Positions 17,005 through 24,800 are shown, counted from the stretch's first letter. The stretch is 64,000 nt of DNA from Microbacterium kyungheense (GCF_006783905.1 NZ_VFPE01000001.1:620001-684000); one strand, 5' to 3'. The notes: generated by a model from the letters alone, not told the origin. A program made the numbers and translations.

Positions 17005-17969
17005 GCTCTACCTTCCCACGCGTAGTAAGACACCACGGAGGGCGAGGGGATGTCCGTGCGGTCATGGCCGACCCACACGGTCTCGGTCGCGAGGATGTGG
17101 CCGCTCGGGCTGACGAGCAGACGGTCGACCAGATCCACATCGCTCGGGGGCGTCTCGAAGACGTACGCTTCGCGGCCGAGGCGATCGGTCGTGGTCCCCG
17201 CGAGCTCGAGGTCGAGGTCGGCGAGGACCTGGAGGACAGCGGCCTCTTCGGAAGGGCGCAGGACCCGCTCCATGAGCAGAGCCGTGGTCAGCGACAGCCA
17301 CTCGTTCGGCGAGGACTCATCCGCGAAGCCGACATCCAGCATCAGCTGCCGCAGCTCGGAAGGATCGTCGGGCAGCGGGTCGGGGAAGAGGAAGGTGTGC
17401 TCGCCCGCCGCCTCGTCGATGCGCCACAACTCGCTGCCGGGCTCCGGCGCGTGCGGATCGTCGGCCGGCTTGCCTTCGGCGTCGTAGGGCCTGCCCGCCA
17501 CGACGACCTGCGACCAGGCGCCGTCGGGATAGCGCGTCAGCGTCATGTTCTCGGGCGCGACGTACGGGGGCTGAACGTGCTCGCCCTCGGCGCCGACGGT
17601 GGTCACGAGGCTCCAGGTCTGGAGGTCGATCTGCTGCGGCTGCCCGGGCGGCGCGGGATCCGGCTCGTTCGACGCCCGCAGCTGTCCGGCGAGGTCGTCG
17701 AGCAGCTGCGCGGCGTCTTCGCGGCCCGCCTGCGCGGCCTCGATCTGGAGCATGGGCGGCGTCGCGGCATACGACGGCGTCGGCGCCGCGAGCATCGACA
17801 CCATGATCGCCACCACCGCGACGATCGCGGCCGTCGCCGTCGTGATGATGGACCACCCGGGCACACCGAGCCGACGGCGTCTGCGCGCGGCCCGCAGATC
17901 GTCGCGCATCTGCGCGATGACCAGGTTCTCCATCGCGTCGCCGCGGGGCATCGGGCGCTGATCGCTCAT
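17001..17969 (-). CDS. Membrane-anchored putative anti-sigma partner (CU044_5270-like)
   Basis: A 322-residue protein with a cytoplasmic N terminus of about 45 residues (M-E-N-L-V-I-A-Q-M-R-D-D-L-R-A-A-R), one membrane helix (A-A-I-V-A-V-V-A-I-M-V-S-M-L) and a long outer domain. The outer domain has a W-L-S-L-T-T-A-L-L-M-E-R-V-L segment and ends in a beta-rich region with L-G-R-E-A-Y-V-F-E-T-P and S-P-S-G-H-I-L-A-T-E-T. This layout matches the CU044_5270 family, commonly found next to ECF sigma factors. The start (17969) overlaps the sigma stop by four bases. It is likely the sensor or anti-sigma partner; I see no classical zinc anti-sigma motif. Confidence 0.75.
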   Translation of the reverse strand: MSDQRPMPRGDAMENLVIAQMRDDLRAARRRRRLGVPGWSIITTATAAIVAVVAIMVSMLAAPTPSYAATPPMLQIEAAQAGREDAAQLLDDLAGQLRASNEPDPAPPGQPQQIDLQTWSLVTTVGAEGEHVQPPYVAPENMTLTRYPDGAWSQVVVAGRPYDAEGKPADDPHAPEPGSELWRIDEAAGEHTFLFPDPLPDDPSELRQLMLDVGFADESSPNEWLSLTTALLMERVLRPSEEAAVLQVLADLDLELAGTTTDRLGREAYVFETPPSDVDLVDRLLVSPSGHILATETVWVGHDRTDIPSPSVVSYYAWEGRA

Positions 17970-18589
17970 GATTCCCCCTCCGCGGCGTGAGGGGCGTGGT
18001 GGGCGAGCGACCTGCGCAGTCGCTCCTTCGCGCGGGTGAGGCGCTTGCGCACCGTGGACTCGGTCGCGCCGATGACGACGGCGGCGTCGCGGGGCGGCAT
18101 CCCCTCGAGCAGGCACAGCACGATGACCTGGGCGTCAGCGGCGCTCGCTGCGCGCAGCGCCGCCTCGACATCGTGCGAGAGAGATGCGCGGTCGACGTGG
18201 CGACCGACCTCTTCGGCGTGGTCGGGCACCTCGTCGGCGGCCGGGACGCTCGCGATCAGTCGCTCGTAGCGGCGCTGGCCGCGCAACTGGTTCTTCGCCG
18301 CGAGGGCGACGGTCTTGAGCAGCCAGGGGAGCAGCGAACCGTCGACGCCCCGCACCTCATCGCGTTTGCGCCACAGCGCCAGCTGGGCGATGCCGACCGC
18401 GTCCTCGGCATCCGCGGTGTTGCGCGTCATCGACAGCGCAAGCGCGTACATCTTCTTCTCGTGCCGCCGCAGGAGGGCGCGCATCGAGCCCTCGTCGCCC
18501 TCGGACGCGCGCCGAAGCAGCATCTCGTCCGAGACGCTCGGCTCGAAAGCCGCGGCGACCGGGGGGTCGCCGTCCGAGGGGGCGGGCAC
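17966..18589 (-). CDS. ECF-type RNA polymerase sigma factor
   Basis: About 207 residues. The sigma-2 region shows L-L-R-R-H-E-K-K-M-Y-A-L-A-L-S-M-T-R, then D-A-E-D-A-V and L-P-W-L-L-K-T-V-A. The sigma-4 region has E-G-M-P-P-R-D-A-A-V-V-I-G and E-S-T-V-R-K-R-L-T-R-A-K-E-R-L. The start is uncertain: GTG 18589 gives the family length, while the frame stays open to an ATG at 18709 that would place the palindromes at 18671-18714 inside the gene. It heads a three-gene operon (sigma, membrane protein, secreted I36-like protein). Confidence 0.88.
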   Translation of the reverse strand: MPAPSDGDPPVAAAFEPSVSDEMLLRRASEGDEGSMRALLRRHEKKMYALALSMTRNTADAEDAVGIAQLALWRKRDEVRGVDGSLLPWLLKTVALAAKNQLRGQRRYERLIASVPAADEVPDHAEEVGRHVDRASLSHDVEAALRAASAADAQVIVLCLLEGMPPRDAAVVIGATESTVRKRLTRAKERLRRSLAHHAPHAAEGES

Positions 18590-18670
18590 CAGGGCATCAT
18601 AAGCGGCTCCGTCCGCTGCTCTGGAACGGCGTGGGCGCGACGCCGGTCGGATGCGGTCGGAGGAATGCTC

Positions 18671-18714
18671 ACATAAGAGATATGTCCGGCACGCCCGGAT
18701 TTGGGACATGTCCA
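18671..18714. promoter_or_regulatory. Pair of dyads upstream of the sigma-factor operon
   Basis: ACATAAGAGATATGT (18671-18685) is an inverted repeat with 5-bp arms, and GGACATGTCC (18705-18714) is a perfect 10-bp palindrome. Both contain the half-site ATGTCC or its near match, 20-30 bases apart, in an otherwise GC-rich 224-base gap. They lie 80-125 bases before the preferred sigma start, a plausible position for operators or the promoter of that operon. Confidence 0.4.
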
Positions 18715-18813
18715 GGAGATTTTCTTCGAGAGCGCGAGGGATGCCGGTCCTGCGGCCAACCGTGCGTCAGGCGCGTGCTGCTCCGGCCGGCGGCACCGCC
18801 GAGCGGCGTGCGA

Positions 18814-19425
18814 TCACCGGTCGGTGGTGCTGTCGACGAGCAGGTGGTGGTGGGCGAGACGTCGCAGCGCGAGCATCACGGGTTCGTACAGAGCGGTTCC
18901 GAGCACCGCATACGTCACCGCCTCGTCCTGGCGCATGCCCGCCATCGGTGCGAGCTCTTCGCCGGCGACCCGTCGCATCGCGTCGCCGTAGCGACGGAGC
19001 ACGGGCGGTGTGGCATCCAATCCCGCCGCCTCGAGGGCGCGCAGCGCCTCGTCGAGCTGCGCGACGGCGGTGAAGTCGGGGTCGTAGGTGAGGCCGAGCT
19101 CGGCGATCGCCGCGCGCGCGAGGGGGTAGTCGTCGCGGTCGCCCGCGACATACGGCGGCAGTGCGCCCACGGCGCGGCCGAGGATCTCGATCGGGTCGCC
19201 GGCCGGCGCGTCGATGAGCGCGAGGATGTCGCGCACCCGTGCCAGCGGCAGCCCGCGGACGTCGGTGAGAGCCGCGATGACGCGCAGGCGCGCGAGGTGG
19301 TCCTCCCCGTACTCGGAGCGGGTTGCCGAGACTGCTTCGCCGCGGGGCAGCATGCCCTCGCGGATGTAGAACTTCACGGTCGCCACGGGCACGCCGCTGC
19401 GCTCGGACAGCTCGGACATCTTCAT
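18814..19425 (-). CDS. MerR-family transcriptional regulator
   Basis: A 203-residue regulator. Residues 1-70 are the MerR winged-helix domain (M-S-E-L-S-E-R-S-G-V-P-V-A-T-V-K-F-Y-I-R-E-G). The C-terminal effector part has no metal-binding cysteine cluster, so it is not a classical metal sensor; the fold may bind a small molecule. It is divergent from a membrane-protein gene, and two dyads in the 88-base gap are its probable binding sites. Confidence 0.9.
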   Translation of the reverse strand: MKMSELSERSGVPVATVKFYIREGMLPRGEAVSATRSEYGEDHLARLRVIAALTDVRGLPLARVRDILALIDAPAGDPIEILGRAVGALPPYVAGDRDDYPLARAAIAELGLTYDPDFTAVAQLDEALRALEAAGLDATPPVLRRYGDAMRRVAGEELAPMAGMRQDEAVTYAVLGTALYEPVMLALRRLAHHHLLVDSTTDR

Positions 19426-19446
19426 GTGCGCCTCCCGGCTCTTGTG

Positions 19447-19490
19447 TTGGATACTATAGCTATCTAATATTGGAGAGCGTAACTATCCAA
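19447..19490. promoter_or_regulatory. Two 21-bp operator-like dyads between merR and the membrane gene
   Basis: TTGGATA-N7-TATCTAA (19447-19467) and TTGGAGAG-N5-CTATCCAA (19470-19490) are consecutive imperfect inverted repeats sharing the half-site TTGGATA(G). They sit in an AT-rich island between two divergent starts, the standard position for autoregulated MerR operators overlapping both promoters. Confidence 0.65.
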
Positions 19491-19513
19491 TGCTCGATCA
19501 GCCGGGAGGCGCC

Positions 19514-19927
19514 ATGGACCCCATCCTCACGATCGTCGCCGGAGCGACGATCCTCACCGTCATCGGCATCATGTCGGGCGGCACGTTCCTGCTGCGCATC
19601 GCCTCGCGAGGCCTGCCGTTCAACGGACTGCAGAAGACCTTCTTCCGCGCCGGGCACGCGCATGCCGGGGTTTTGGTGCTGCTGGGGCTCGTCAGCCTCC
19701 TGCTGGTGTCGGCCGTGGGGGTGCCGGCGCCCTGGCAATGGGCGGCGGTCGGCGTGCTGGCCAGCGCGCTCCTCATCCCCGGCGGCTTCTTCCTGTCGGT
19801 GCTGGGACGCGACCCCCAGCGGCCCGGCAGGGCGATCGCGCTGCTGTGGACGGGCGTCGTCGTGCTGGCGGCATCCCTCCTCGCCGTCGGGATCGGGGTA
19901 ATCGTGGCGGGCGTCTCGGCGCTGTGA
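19514..19927 (+). CDS. Small four-helix membrane protein, unknown
   Basis: A 137-residue protein with about four membrane helices: residues 4-28, 48-66, 70-92 and 110-135. A loop carries R-A-G-H-A-H-A-G, with histidines close to the membrane. I chose ATG 19514 because GGGAGG (19503-19508) is well spaced. No family is recognised. Its divergence from the MerR regulator and the shared dyads suggest that the regulator controls it, perhaps as an efflux or membrane-protection function. Confidence 0.7.
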   Translation: MDPILTIVAGATILTVIGIMSGGTFLLRIASRGLPFNGLQKTFFRAGHAHAGVLVLLGLVSLLLVSAVGVPAPWQWAAVGVLASALLIPGGFFLSVLGRDPQRPGRAIALLWTGVVVLAASLLAVGIGVIVAGVSAL

Positions 19928-20028
19928 GTCCTGCCGGGTCGCCGGCTGTCGTTGAGCGGAGCGCGCTCTGCCTGCAGCCGGAACGTCTGCGGCGCTGCGG
20001 TCGGGGTCGCGCGACAGGACGCGGGAGT

Positions 20029-20034
20029 TAGGCT
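20029..20034 (+). promoter_or_regulatory. Putative leaderless -10 box of the SseB-like gene
   Basis: TAGGCT ends exactly 6 bases before the ATG at 20041, and there is no purine-rich ribosome site between them. Transcription would start at or next to the ATG. Confidence 0.6.
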
Positions 20035-20040
20035 CGAGCA

Positions 20041-21132
20041 ATGGCATTGTTCTCGCGCCGATCGAAGAAGCCCGCCGAGTCATCTCCCGAGTCGGTGGTC
20101 GACGACGCCGCTGCGACGGATGCGGTGGAGGATGCGGCCGACGACGCTTCGAGCGCCGGGGCGGCCGCAGAGACCGCGGAGGATGCCGACGCCTCGCCCG
20201 CGGTCTCGATCTCGGTGTCGTCGTACGGCGGCCTCGGCTCCGCCCCGGCCGCGCCGCGGCCCGCCGCAGCCGAGGATCCGGTGGCCGAGGCGCCGACCCG
20301 GCTTCCGCGGATGGGCGGACGCGAGTGGATGCGCACAGCACCGGCGCAGACCGAGACGGTCCCCGGCCTGCGCGACAACGTGCTGCTGCGCGACGCGCTC
20401 GGCCGTGTCGGCGACGCACCCGCTTCGCAGGCGCTGCTCGACGTCGCGCGGCAGCTGATGCAGGGTCACGTGTTCCTTCGCGTGAAGGGCGATGCCCGCA
20501 CGCTGCTCGCCGAGGGCAAGCCGCTGCCGCTGGGGGTCGCCAACCTCGGTGACCGCACGTTCGCGCTCGCGTACTCGAGCGGTGCGGCGCTGCAGGCGAG
20601 CCTCAAGGCCGACGGCGATTCCGACACGTCGGCGATGGGGCAGCCGGTGCTCACCGTGCTGCAGCACGTCTTCGCGAGCAACCACGACGGCATCGTGCTC
20701 GACCCGGCCTCGACGCCCTCGCGCGCCGTCCTGCCGGCGGAACTGCTCAAGCGCGCCGTCGAGCAGGCCGACCCGGAGCTGACCGTCAAGACGCTGCTCG
20801 CCGCCGAGCGCACCCCTGAGGTGTCAGGCCAGATCGCGGAGGCACTCACGCACGTGCCGCTGTGGGTGGCCGCCGGGCTCGCCGAGGGCGGGGCCCCCGG
20901 TCTCGCCGAGGGCCGCACGGCGGACGGCGAGCGGTTCCTCGAGGTGTACTCGCACCCCCTGGAGGTCGCGGTCATGGGACGTGGCGACAACGCTGTGCCC
21001 ATCACGGCCGCCCAGCTCGCCCGCGCCCTGCGGTCGGACGAAGAGATCAACGGGGTCGTCGTCGACCCGGCCGGTCCCTGGATCCGCCTCACCCGCGACG
21101 AACTCGCGCCGGTGCTCGCCCTCGCCGAGTAG
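20041..21132 (+). CDS. SseB-family protein
   Basis: A 363-residue soluble protein. The first 100 residues are Ala/Ser/Asp-rich low complexity with a basic K-K-P start. From residue about 110 the sequence follows the SseB N-terminal fold: N-V-L-L-R-D-A-L-G-R-V, then V-F-L-R-V-K-G-D-A-R-T-L, L-A-Y-S-S-G-A-A-L-Q-A-S-L and G-I-V-L-D-P-A. The last part (L-P-A-E-L-L-K-R-A-V) resembles the SseB C-terminal domain. In other bacteria SseB relatives have poorly defined roles, partly linked to secretion or sulfurtransferase activity. It is monocistronic with a leaderless-type promoter. Confidence 0.7.
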   Translation: MALFSRRSKKPAESSPESVVDDAAATDAVEDAADDASSAGAAAETAEDADASPAVSISVSSYGGLGSAPAAPRPAAAEDPVAEAPTRLPRMGGREWMRTAPAQTETVPGLRDNVLLRDALGRVGDAPASQALLDVARQLMQGHVFLRVKGDARTLLAEGKPLPLGVANLGDRTFALAYSSGAALQASLKADGDSDTSAMGQPVLTVLQHVFASNHDGIVLDPASTPSRAVLPAELLKRAVEQADPELTVKTLLAAERTPEVSGQIAEALTHVPLWVAAGLAEGGAPGLAEGRTADGERFLEVYSHPLEVAVMGRGDNAVPITAAQLARALRSDEEINGVVVDPAGPWIRLTRDELAPVLALAE

Positions 21133-21400
21133 GCTCCGTCGGCGTTCCCGACGGGCCGGCGCTTCCGACGGCCGGCGCTTCTGGCGAGCCGGCGCTTCCG
21201 ACGGGCCGGCGCTTCTGGCGAGCCGGCTCTTCCGACGGGCCGGCGCTTCTGGCGAGTCGCCAAGAAGCGCGGCGGTGCGTCGCCCGTTCTGGCGACTCGC
21301 CAACAAGGGCGGTGGGCCTCCGCCGGACGCGTCGCCAGGAACTGCGGCCGCGGGTGCCGAGTCTTGGCGACTCGCCAGAACCGGCGACCCCGCGACCGCC
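21133..21400. repeat. 17-bp tandem repeats and TGGCGACTCGCCA palindromes
   Basis: The 325-base gap after the SseB-like gene holds no convincing gene. From about 21145 to 21260 a 17-bp unit close to GACGGGCCGGCGCTTCT alternates with GGCGAGCCGGCGCTTCC, roughly seven copies in 34-bp pairs. Three copies of a 13-bp palindrome follow: TGGCGAGTCGCCA (21250-21262) and TGGCGACTCGCCA (21290-21302 and 21365-21377), each flanked by GAA/TTC-type extensions. The array may vary in copy number between strains. Confidence 0.75.
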
Positions 21401-21445
21401 GGCCACGCGCGGTGAGGCGGGGTGACGGATGTCGCGCCTCCCCGC

Positions 21446-21451
21446 TAGCGT
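21446..21451 (+). promoter_or_regulatory. Putative leaderless -10 box of the LigD-polymerase gene
   Basis: TAGCGT ends 6 bases before the ATG at 21458, the same spacing as at 20041 and 45236. The intervening CGGAGC is too close to the start to be a good ribosome site. Confidence 0.5.
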
Positions 21452-21457
21452 CGGAGC

Positions 21458-22501
21458 ATGGCGTCCGAGCGCATCACCCTCACCGTTCCCGGTCCGGACG
21501 GCGACCGCGAGGTCGGCCTGTCGAACCCCAACCGCGTGCTCTGGCCGCAACTCGGCATCACCAAGCACGAGCTCGCCGAGTACTTCATCGCCGTGCAGGA
21601 GCCGTTCATCACCGCCAACGGCGACCGGCCGGTGTCGCTCGAGCGCTTCCCCGACGGCGTCGAGGGCGAGCGCTTCTATTCCAAGAACCCGCCGAAGGGC
21701 GCGCCCTCGTTCGTTGAGGCGCAGACCGTCACGTACAACAGCGGCCGGCGGCATCCGCAGATCATCCTCACCGAGATCGCGACCGCGGTCTGGGCCGTGC
21801 AGATGAACACGATCGTCTTCCACCCGTGGGCATCGCTCGCCGCGAAGACCGACAACCCGGTCGAGCTGCGGATCGACCTCGATCCGCAGCCGGGGACGGA
21901 TTTCGCGGATGCCGCAGCCGTCGCCCCCGCGATGCGCGAGGTCCTGGCAGAGGCGGGGCTGACGGCCTTCCTCAAGACGAGCGGCAACCGCGGCATCCAC
22001 GTCTTCTGCCCGATCGAGCCGGAGTGGGAGTTCCTGGACGTGCGGCACGCGGTCATCGCCGCGGGCCGTGAGCTCGAGCGCCGCCTGCCCGACAAGGTGA
22101 CGATGAACTGGTGGAAGGAGGAGCGGGGCGAGCGCATCTTCATCGACTTCAACCAGGCCAATCGCGACCGCACGATGGCCGGCGCCTACAGCCCGCGCGC
22201 GCTGCCCACCGCGACCGTCTCGACGCCGGTCACCTGGGACGAGCTCGCTGCCGGAGTCGATCCCGCCGCGTTCACTGTGCGGAGCGTGCCAGCGCGCCTC
22301 GCCGACGTGGGAGATCCGTGGGCAGACCTGCTCGCGCAGCCCGGGCGCATCGACACGCTGCTGGAGTGGTGGCAGCGGGACCTCGATGCGGGGCTCGGGG
22401 AGCTGAACTTCCCGCCCGACTTCCCCAAGATGCCCGGCGAGCCGCCCCGCGTGCAGCCCAGTCGCATCAATCCCGAGAACTGGCCGAAAGCCGAGGAGTG
22501 A
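21458..22501 (+). CDS. LigD-type NHEJ polymerase/primase domain protein
   Basis: A 347-residue archaeo-eukaryotic primase-fold protein equal to the polymerase domain of LigD. The family pattern is complete: N-P-N-R-V-L-W-P at the N terminus, the metal-binding I-D-L-D-P segment, S-G-N-R-G-I-H-V-F, and I-F-I-D-F-N-Q-A-N with the third acidic residue. It ends in P-S-R-I-N-P-E-N-W, so no ligase or nuclease domain is attached. Such enzymes add ribonucleotides at broken ends. The separate ATP-dependent ligase at 23524-24570 is its natural partner. No Ku gene is visible in the window. Confidence 0.92.
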   Translation: MASERITLTVPGPDGDREVGLSNPNRVLWPQLGITKHELAEYFIAVQEPFITANGDRPVSLERFPDGVEGERFYSKNPPKGAPSFVEAQTVTYNSGRRHPQIILTEIATAVWAVQMNTIVFHPWASLAAKTDNPVELRIDLDPQPGTDFADAAAVAPAMREVLAEAGLTAFLKTSGNRGIHVFCPIEPEWEFLDVRHAVIAAGRELERRLPDKVTMNWWKEERGERIFIDFNQANRDRTMAGAYSPRALPTATVSTPVTWDELAAGVDPAAFTVRSVPARLADVGDPWADLLAQPGRIDTLLEWWQRDLDAGLGELNFPPDFPKMPGEPPRVQPSRINPENWPKAEE

Positions 22502-22511
22502 GGCAGCGGCG

Positions 22512-23039
22512 ATGACCGAGTCGGCGACGGATCCTCGCCGGGTTTCGCCGACGTCCCGGCGGCCGGCCCGGCCGACCGCGCTCATCGATCGACTCATCGA
22601 GGCGGTCCTGCGCACGCGATGGGTGGTCCGCGCCCCGATCCCGCTCTACCGTGCCGGGCTCGGATGGATCTTCGGCGATCGTCTCGTGATGATCGAGCAC
22701 CTCGGCCGGGTGTCGCACGACCGACGGTTCGTGGTCGTCGAGGTCGTGGACCGGGAGCCCAACGCGATCCGCGTAGCGTCCGGGTTCGGGACCCGCGCGC
22801 AGTGGTATCGCAACCTGCAGGCCAACGGCGTCGCCTACCTCAGCACGGGAGGGGCGCGTCACGTGCGCGCTGCGGTGCGACTGCTCGACCGTGACGAGTC
22901 CGAGGCGCGCCTGGCCGCATACGCCGCGAGGCACCCTCGCGCGTGGCGGCACCTGAAGGCTGCGATGGACGACGCGGCCGGCGGCGACGCGTACATCCCC
23001 ATCGTGGAGTTCGTGCCGCCGCCGCGCTCGGGCCGCTGA
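22512..23039 (+). CDS. F420H2-dependent (deazaflavin) nitroreductase/quinone reductase family
   Basis: A 175-residue protein of the Ddn-like split beta-barrel family. The core I-E-H-L-G-R-V-S-H-D-R-R-F-V-V-V-E-V-V corresponds to the family T-x-G-R-x-S-G-x-R segment, followed by A-S-G-F-G-T-R-A-Q-W-Y-R-N-L, a cofactor-contact stretch typical of these enzymes. The family reduces quinones or nitro compounds with F420H2. It begins 10 bases after the LigD-polymerase stop, so the two genes are probably cotranscribed, though no functional link is evident. Confidence 0.85.
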   Translation: MTESATDPRRVSPTSRRPARPTALIDRLIEAVLRTRWVVRAPIPLYRAGLGWIFGDRLVMIEHLGRVSHDRRFVVVEVVDREPNAIRVASGFGTRAQWYRNLQANGVAYLSTGGARHVRAAVRLLDRDESEARLAAYAARHPRAWRHLKAAMDDAAGGDAYIPIVEFVPPPRSGR

Positions 23040-23073
23040 TCCGCATCGAAGTCGAGCGCGGAGCGGTTCGTCG

Positions 23074-23376
23074 TCAGCAGCCGGATGCCGCCACGCCACG
23101 CGCAGGCGGACACGGGGCGACGCCCGACGAGGTCGCCGGGCGGGCGCTCGTGCGCTCGGCGCTCGCGTGCGGGGCGCTCGCGCGCTCGGCGCTCGTGCGC
23201 GGCATTCCCCCGCGCTCGAGACCCGCGCGCCGGAACAGCCGCGCGAGCGAGAAGCGCGGCCGCGCCTGCGAGATCTCGTCCCCGCTGTGCGCCCTCTGAG
23301 CGAGGAACAGCGCGTTCTCTCTAGCGATGGTCGCCGCACGCTCGTCGGCGATGACTTGAGCCATGGAGAAGGACAT
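23074..23376 (-). CDS. Small basic protein with low-complexity tail, unknown
   Basis: About 100 residues. The N-terminal 35 residues (M-S-F-S-M-A-Q-V-I-A-D-E-R-A-A-T-I) form a plausible helix rich in Ala, Arg and Glu. The tail is repetitive (S-A-E-R-A-S-A, S-A-E-R-T-S-A) because the DNA there is a GCGCTCG-type repeat. I chose ATG 23376 because GGAG lies 5 bases upstream; the GTG at 23382 would fall inside that ribosome site. Its 5' leader is identical over 15 bases to that of the small gene at 27831-28022, which supports both as real genes. Function unknown. Confidence 0.5.
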   Translation of the reverse strand: MSFSMAQVIADERAATIARENALFLAQRAHSGDEISQARPRFSLARLFRRAGLERGGMPRTSAERASAPHASAERTSARPATSSGVAPCPPARGVAASGC

Positions 23377-23381
23377 GATCA

Positions 23382-23396
23382 CTCCTGTCGGATGAC
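23382..23396 (-). promoter_or_regulatory. Conserved 15-nt leader/ribosome site, copy 1
   Basis: GTCATCCGACAGGAG (read on the minus strand) ends 5 bases before the ATG at 23376. The identical 15-mer precedes the small gene starting at 28022. It contains the AGGAG ribosome site but is conserved well beyond it. Confidence 0.6.
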
Positions 23397-23523
23397 GCGT
23401 CCACGCGGAGTCCTGTCTGAGTCATGACAGATCCGCGCCGGGCGGGTACGTCACGTTAGTCCGAGCCTCCGACATCCACGATGCTCAGGAGTGGGTCGAC
23501 GCGCGACCGACGTGACGCGCGCG

Positions 23524-24570
23524 TCAGACCAGGACGTCGGCCAGGTCGTAGGCCGCGACGACCTCGAGCTGCTCATAGGTGCACGACGTGGGGTCGCGGT
23601 CGGGGCGCCACCGCTCGAACTGCACCGTGTGGCGGAATCGCCACCCTTCGAGCTGGTCGTAGCGCACCTCGAGGACGCGCTCGGGCCGGAGCTTCACGAA
23701 CGACGAATCGGCGCGCCCCGCCTGGAACCGCGACTTCTCGCCCTCACCCCGCACCGCCTCGCCGTCGGCGTCGCGCACGACGAGCGGCGCGAGCTCGTCG
23801 ATGAGCTCGAGGCGACGCTCGTTGCTCCATGCGGCGACGCCCCCGACGGGGTAGAGCGTGCCGTCCTCGCCGTACAGCCCGACCAGCAGCGATCCGACCC
23901 CCTCGCCGGACTTGTGGATGCGGTACCCGAGCGCCACGACATCGGCGGTGCGTGCGTGCTTGATCTTGAACATGGTGCGCTTGCCCGGCGCGTACGGCTG
24001 ATCGAGCGGCTTGGCCACGACCCCGTCGAGCCCCGCGCCCTCGAACTCGGCGAGCCAGCGACGCGCGAGGTCGGCGTCATCGGTGGCGCGCGTGACGTGC
24101 ACCGGGTCGGGCACGTCGCGCAGCAGTTCGACCAGAGTCTCGCGCCGCGTCGAGAAGGGCTCGTCCTGCAGGTCGCGGTCGCCGACCGCCAGCACGTCGA
24201 ACGCGATGAACATCGCCGGGGTCTGCTCCGACAGCATGTTCACGCGAGACGCGGCCGGGTGGATGCGCTGCGAAAGCGACTCCCAGTCGAGCCGGCGTCG
24301 GCCATCGCGGTCGACGGGCACGACGATCTCGCCGTCGAGCAGGCACGGGCCGGGAAGCAGGCGACCGAACGCCTCGACCAGCTCGGGGAAGTACCGGGTC
24401 AGCGGCTTGGCGCCGCGAGATCCGATGACGACCTCGGACCCGTCCCATGACACCAGGGCGCGGAACCCGTCCCACTTCGGCTCGTAGCTCAGCCCGCCCG
24501 GCACCTTCGCGGGGTCGGGCACGTCGGGCACGGACTTCGCGAGCATCGGCGCAGGGATCTCGTACGGCAT
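23524..24570 (-). CDS. ATP-dependent DNA ligase (LigC/LigD ligase-domain type)
   Basis: A 348-residue nucleotidyltransferase. The catalytic lysine is K32 in E-P-K-W-D-G-F-R-A (motif I). Further motifs are L-D-G-E-I-V-V-P (motif III region), F-I-A-F-D-V-L-A (motif IIIa), E-G-A-G-L-D-G-V-V-A-K (motif IV), and M-F-K-I-K-H-A-R-T-A-D (motif V). An OB-fold follows, ending R-P-E-R-V-L-E-V-R-Y-D-Q-L-E-G. I chose ATG 24568-24570 because it gives M-P-Y-E-I-P-A-P-M-L-A, the usual N terminus; the frame stays open upstream without coding character. It probably seals ends prepared by the LigD-type polymerase at 21458-22501. Confidence 0.93.
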   Translation of the reverse strand: MPYEIPAPMLAKSVPDVPDPAKVPGGLSYEPKWDGFRALVSWDGSEVVIGSRGAKPLTRYFPELVEAFGRLLPGPCLLDGEIVVPVDRDGRRRLDWESLSQRIHPAASRVNMLSEQTPAMFIAFDVLAVGDRDLQDEPFSTRRETLVELLRDVPDPVHVTRATDDADLARRWLAEFEGAGLDGVVAKPLDQPYAPGKRTMFKIKHARTADVVALGYRIHKSGEGVGSLLVGLYGEDGTLYPVGGVAAWSNERRLELIDELAPLVVRDADGEAVRGEGEKSRFQAGRADSSFVKLRPERVLEVRYDQLEGWRFRHTVQFERWRPDRDPTSCTYEQLEVVAAYDLADVLV

Positions 24571-24616
24571 GCGCCCATCCTGCCGCGCCCCGCCGACACC
24601 GCACACCCCTCCCTCC

Positions 24617-24690
24617 CGATCATGTGCTCTCGCCGAGACCACACGTCGTGGGTGCGCGCAACGTGTGCGTTCGGCGAGAGCGCATGATCG
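24617..24690. repeat. Dispersed hairpin element, family B copy 1
   Basis: Two 30-base arms (24617-24646 and 24661-24690) are complementary at about 26 of 30 positions around a 14-base loop. The word GCTCTCGCCGAGACCACACG (24626-24645) recurs with one change, on the other strand, in the element at 43835-43918. It lies between the ligase start and the end of the AAA/LuxR regulator. Confidence 0.8.
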
Positions 24691-24704
24691 CGGCATCCCC
24701 GACG

Positions 24705-24800
24705 CGCAAGTGCGCAGGCGCGCAGGCGCGCACGCGCGCACACGCGCAAGCGAGCAGGCGCGGGCACGCGCCGGCGGGCAGGCGGCCGCGCAGGCGAGGG
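24705..24800. repeat. GCGCAGGCGCGCA-type low-complexity tract
   Basis: A run of alternating purine-pyrimidine words (GCGCAGGCGCGCAGGCGCGC and variants), with no coding signal on either strand. A related GCGCTCG-type tract lies near 23140-23215. Such sequence is slippage-prone and can adopt Z-form DNA; no function is evident. Confidence 0.5.

Noticed and set aside
24705..24800. A possible coding tail or small gene in the GCGCAGG-type tract.
   Set aside because: The frames are open only because the sequence is repetitive; there is no ribosome site and no non-repetitive content.
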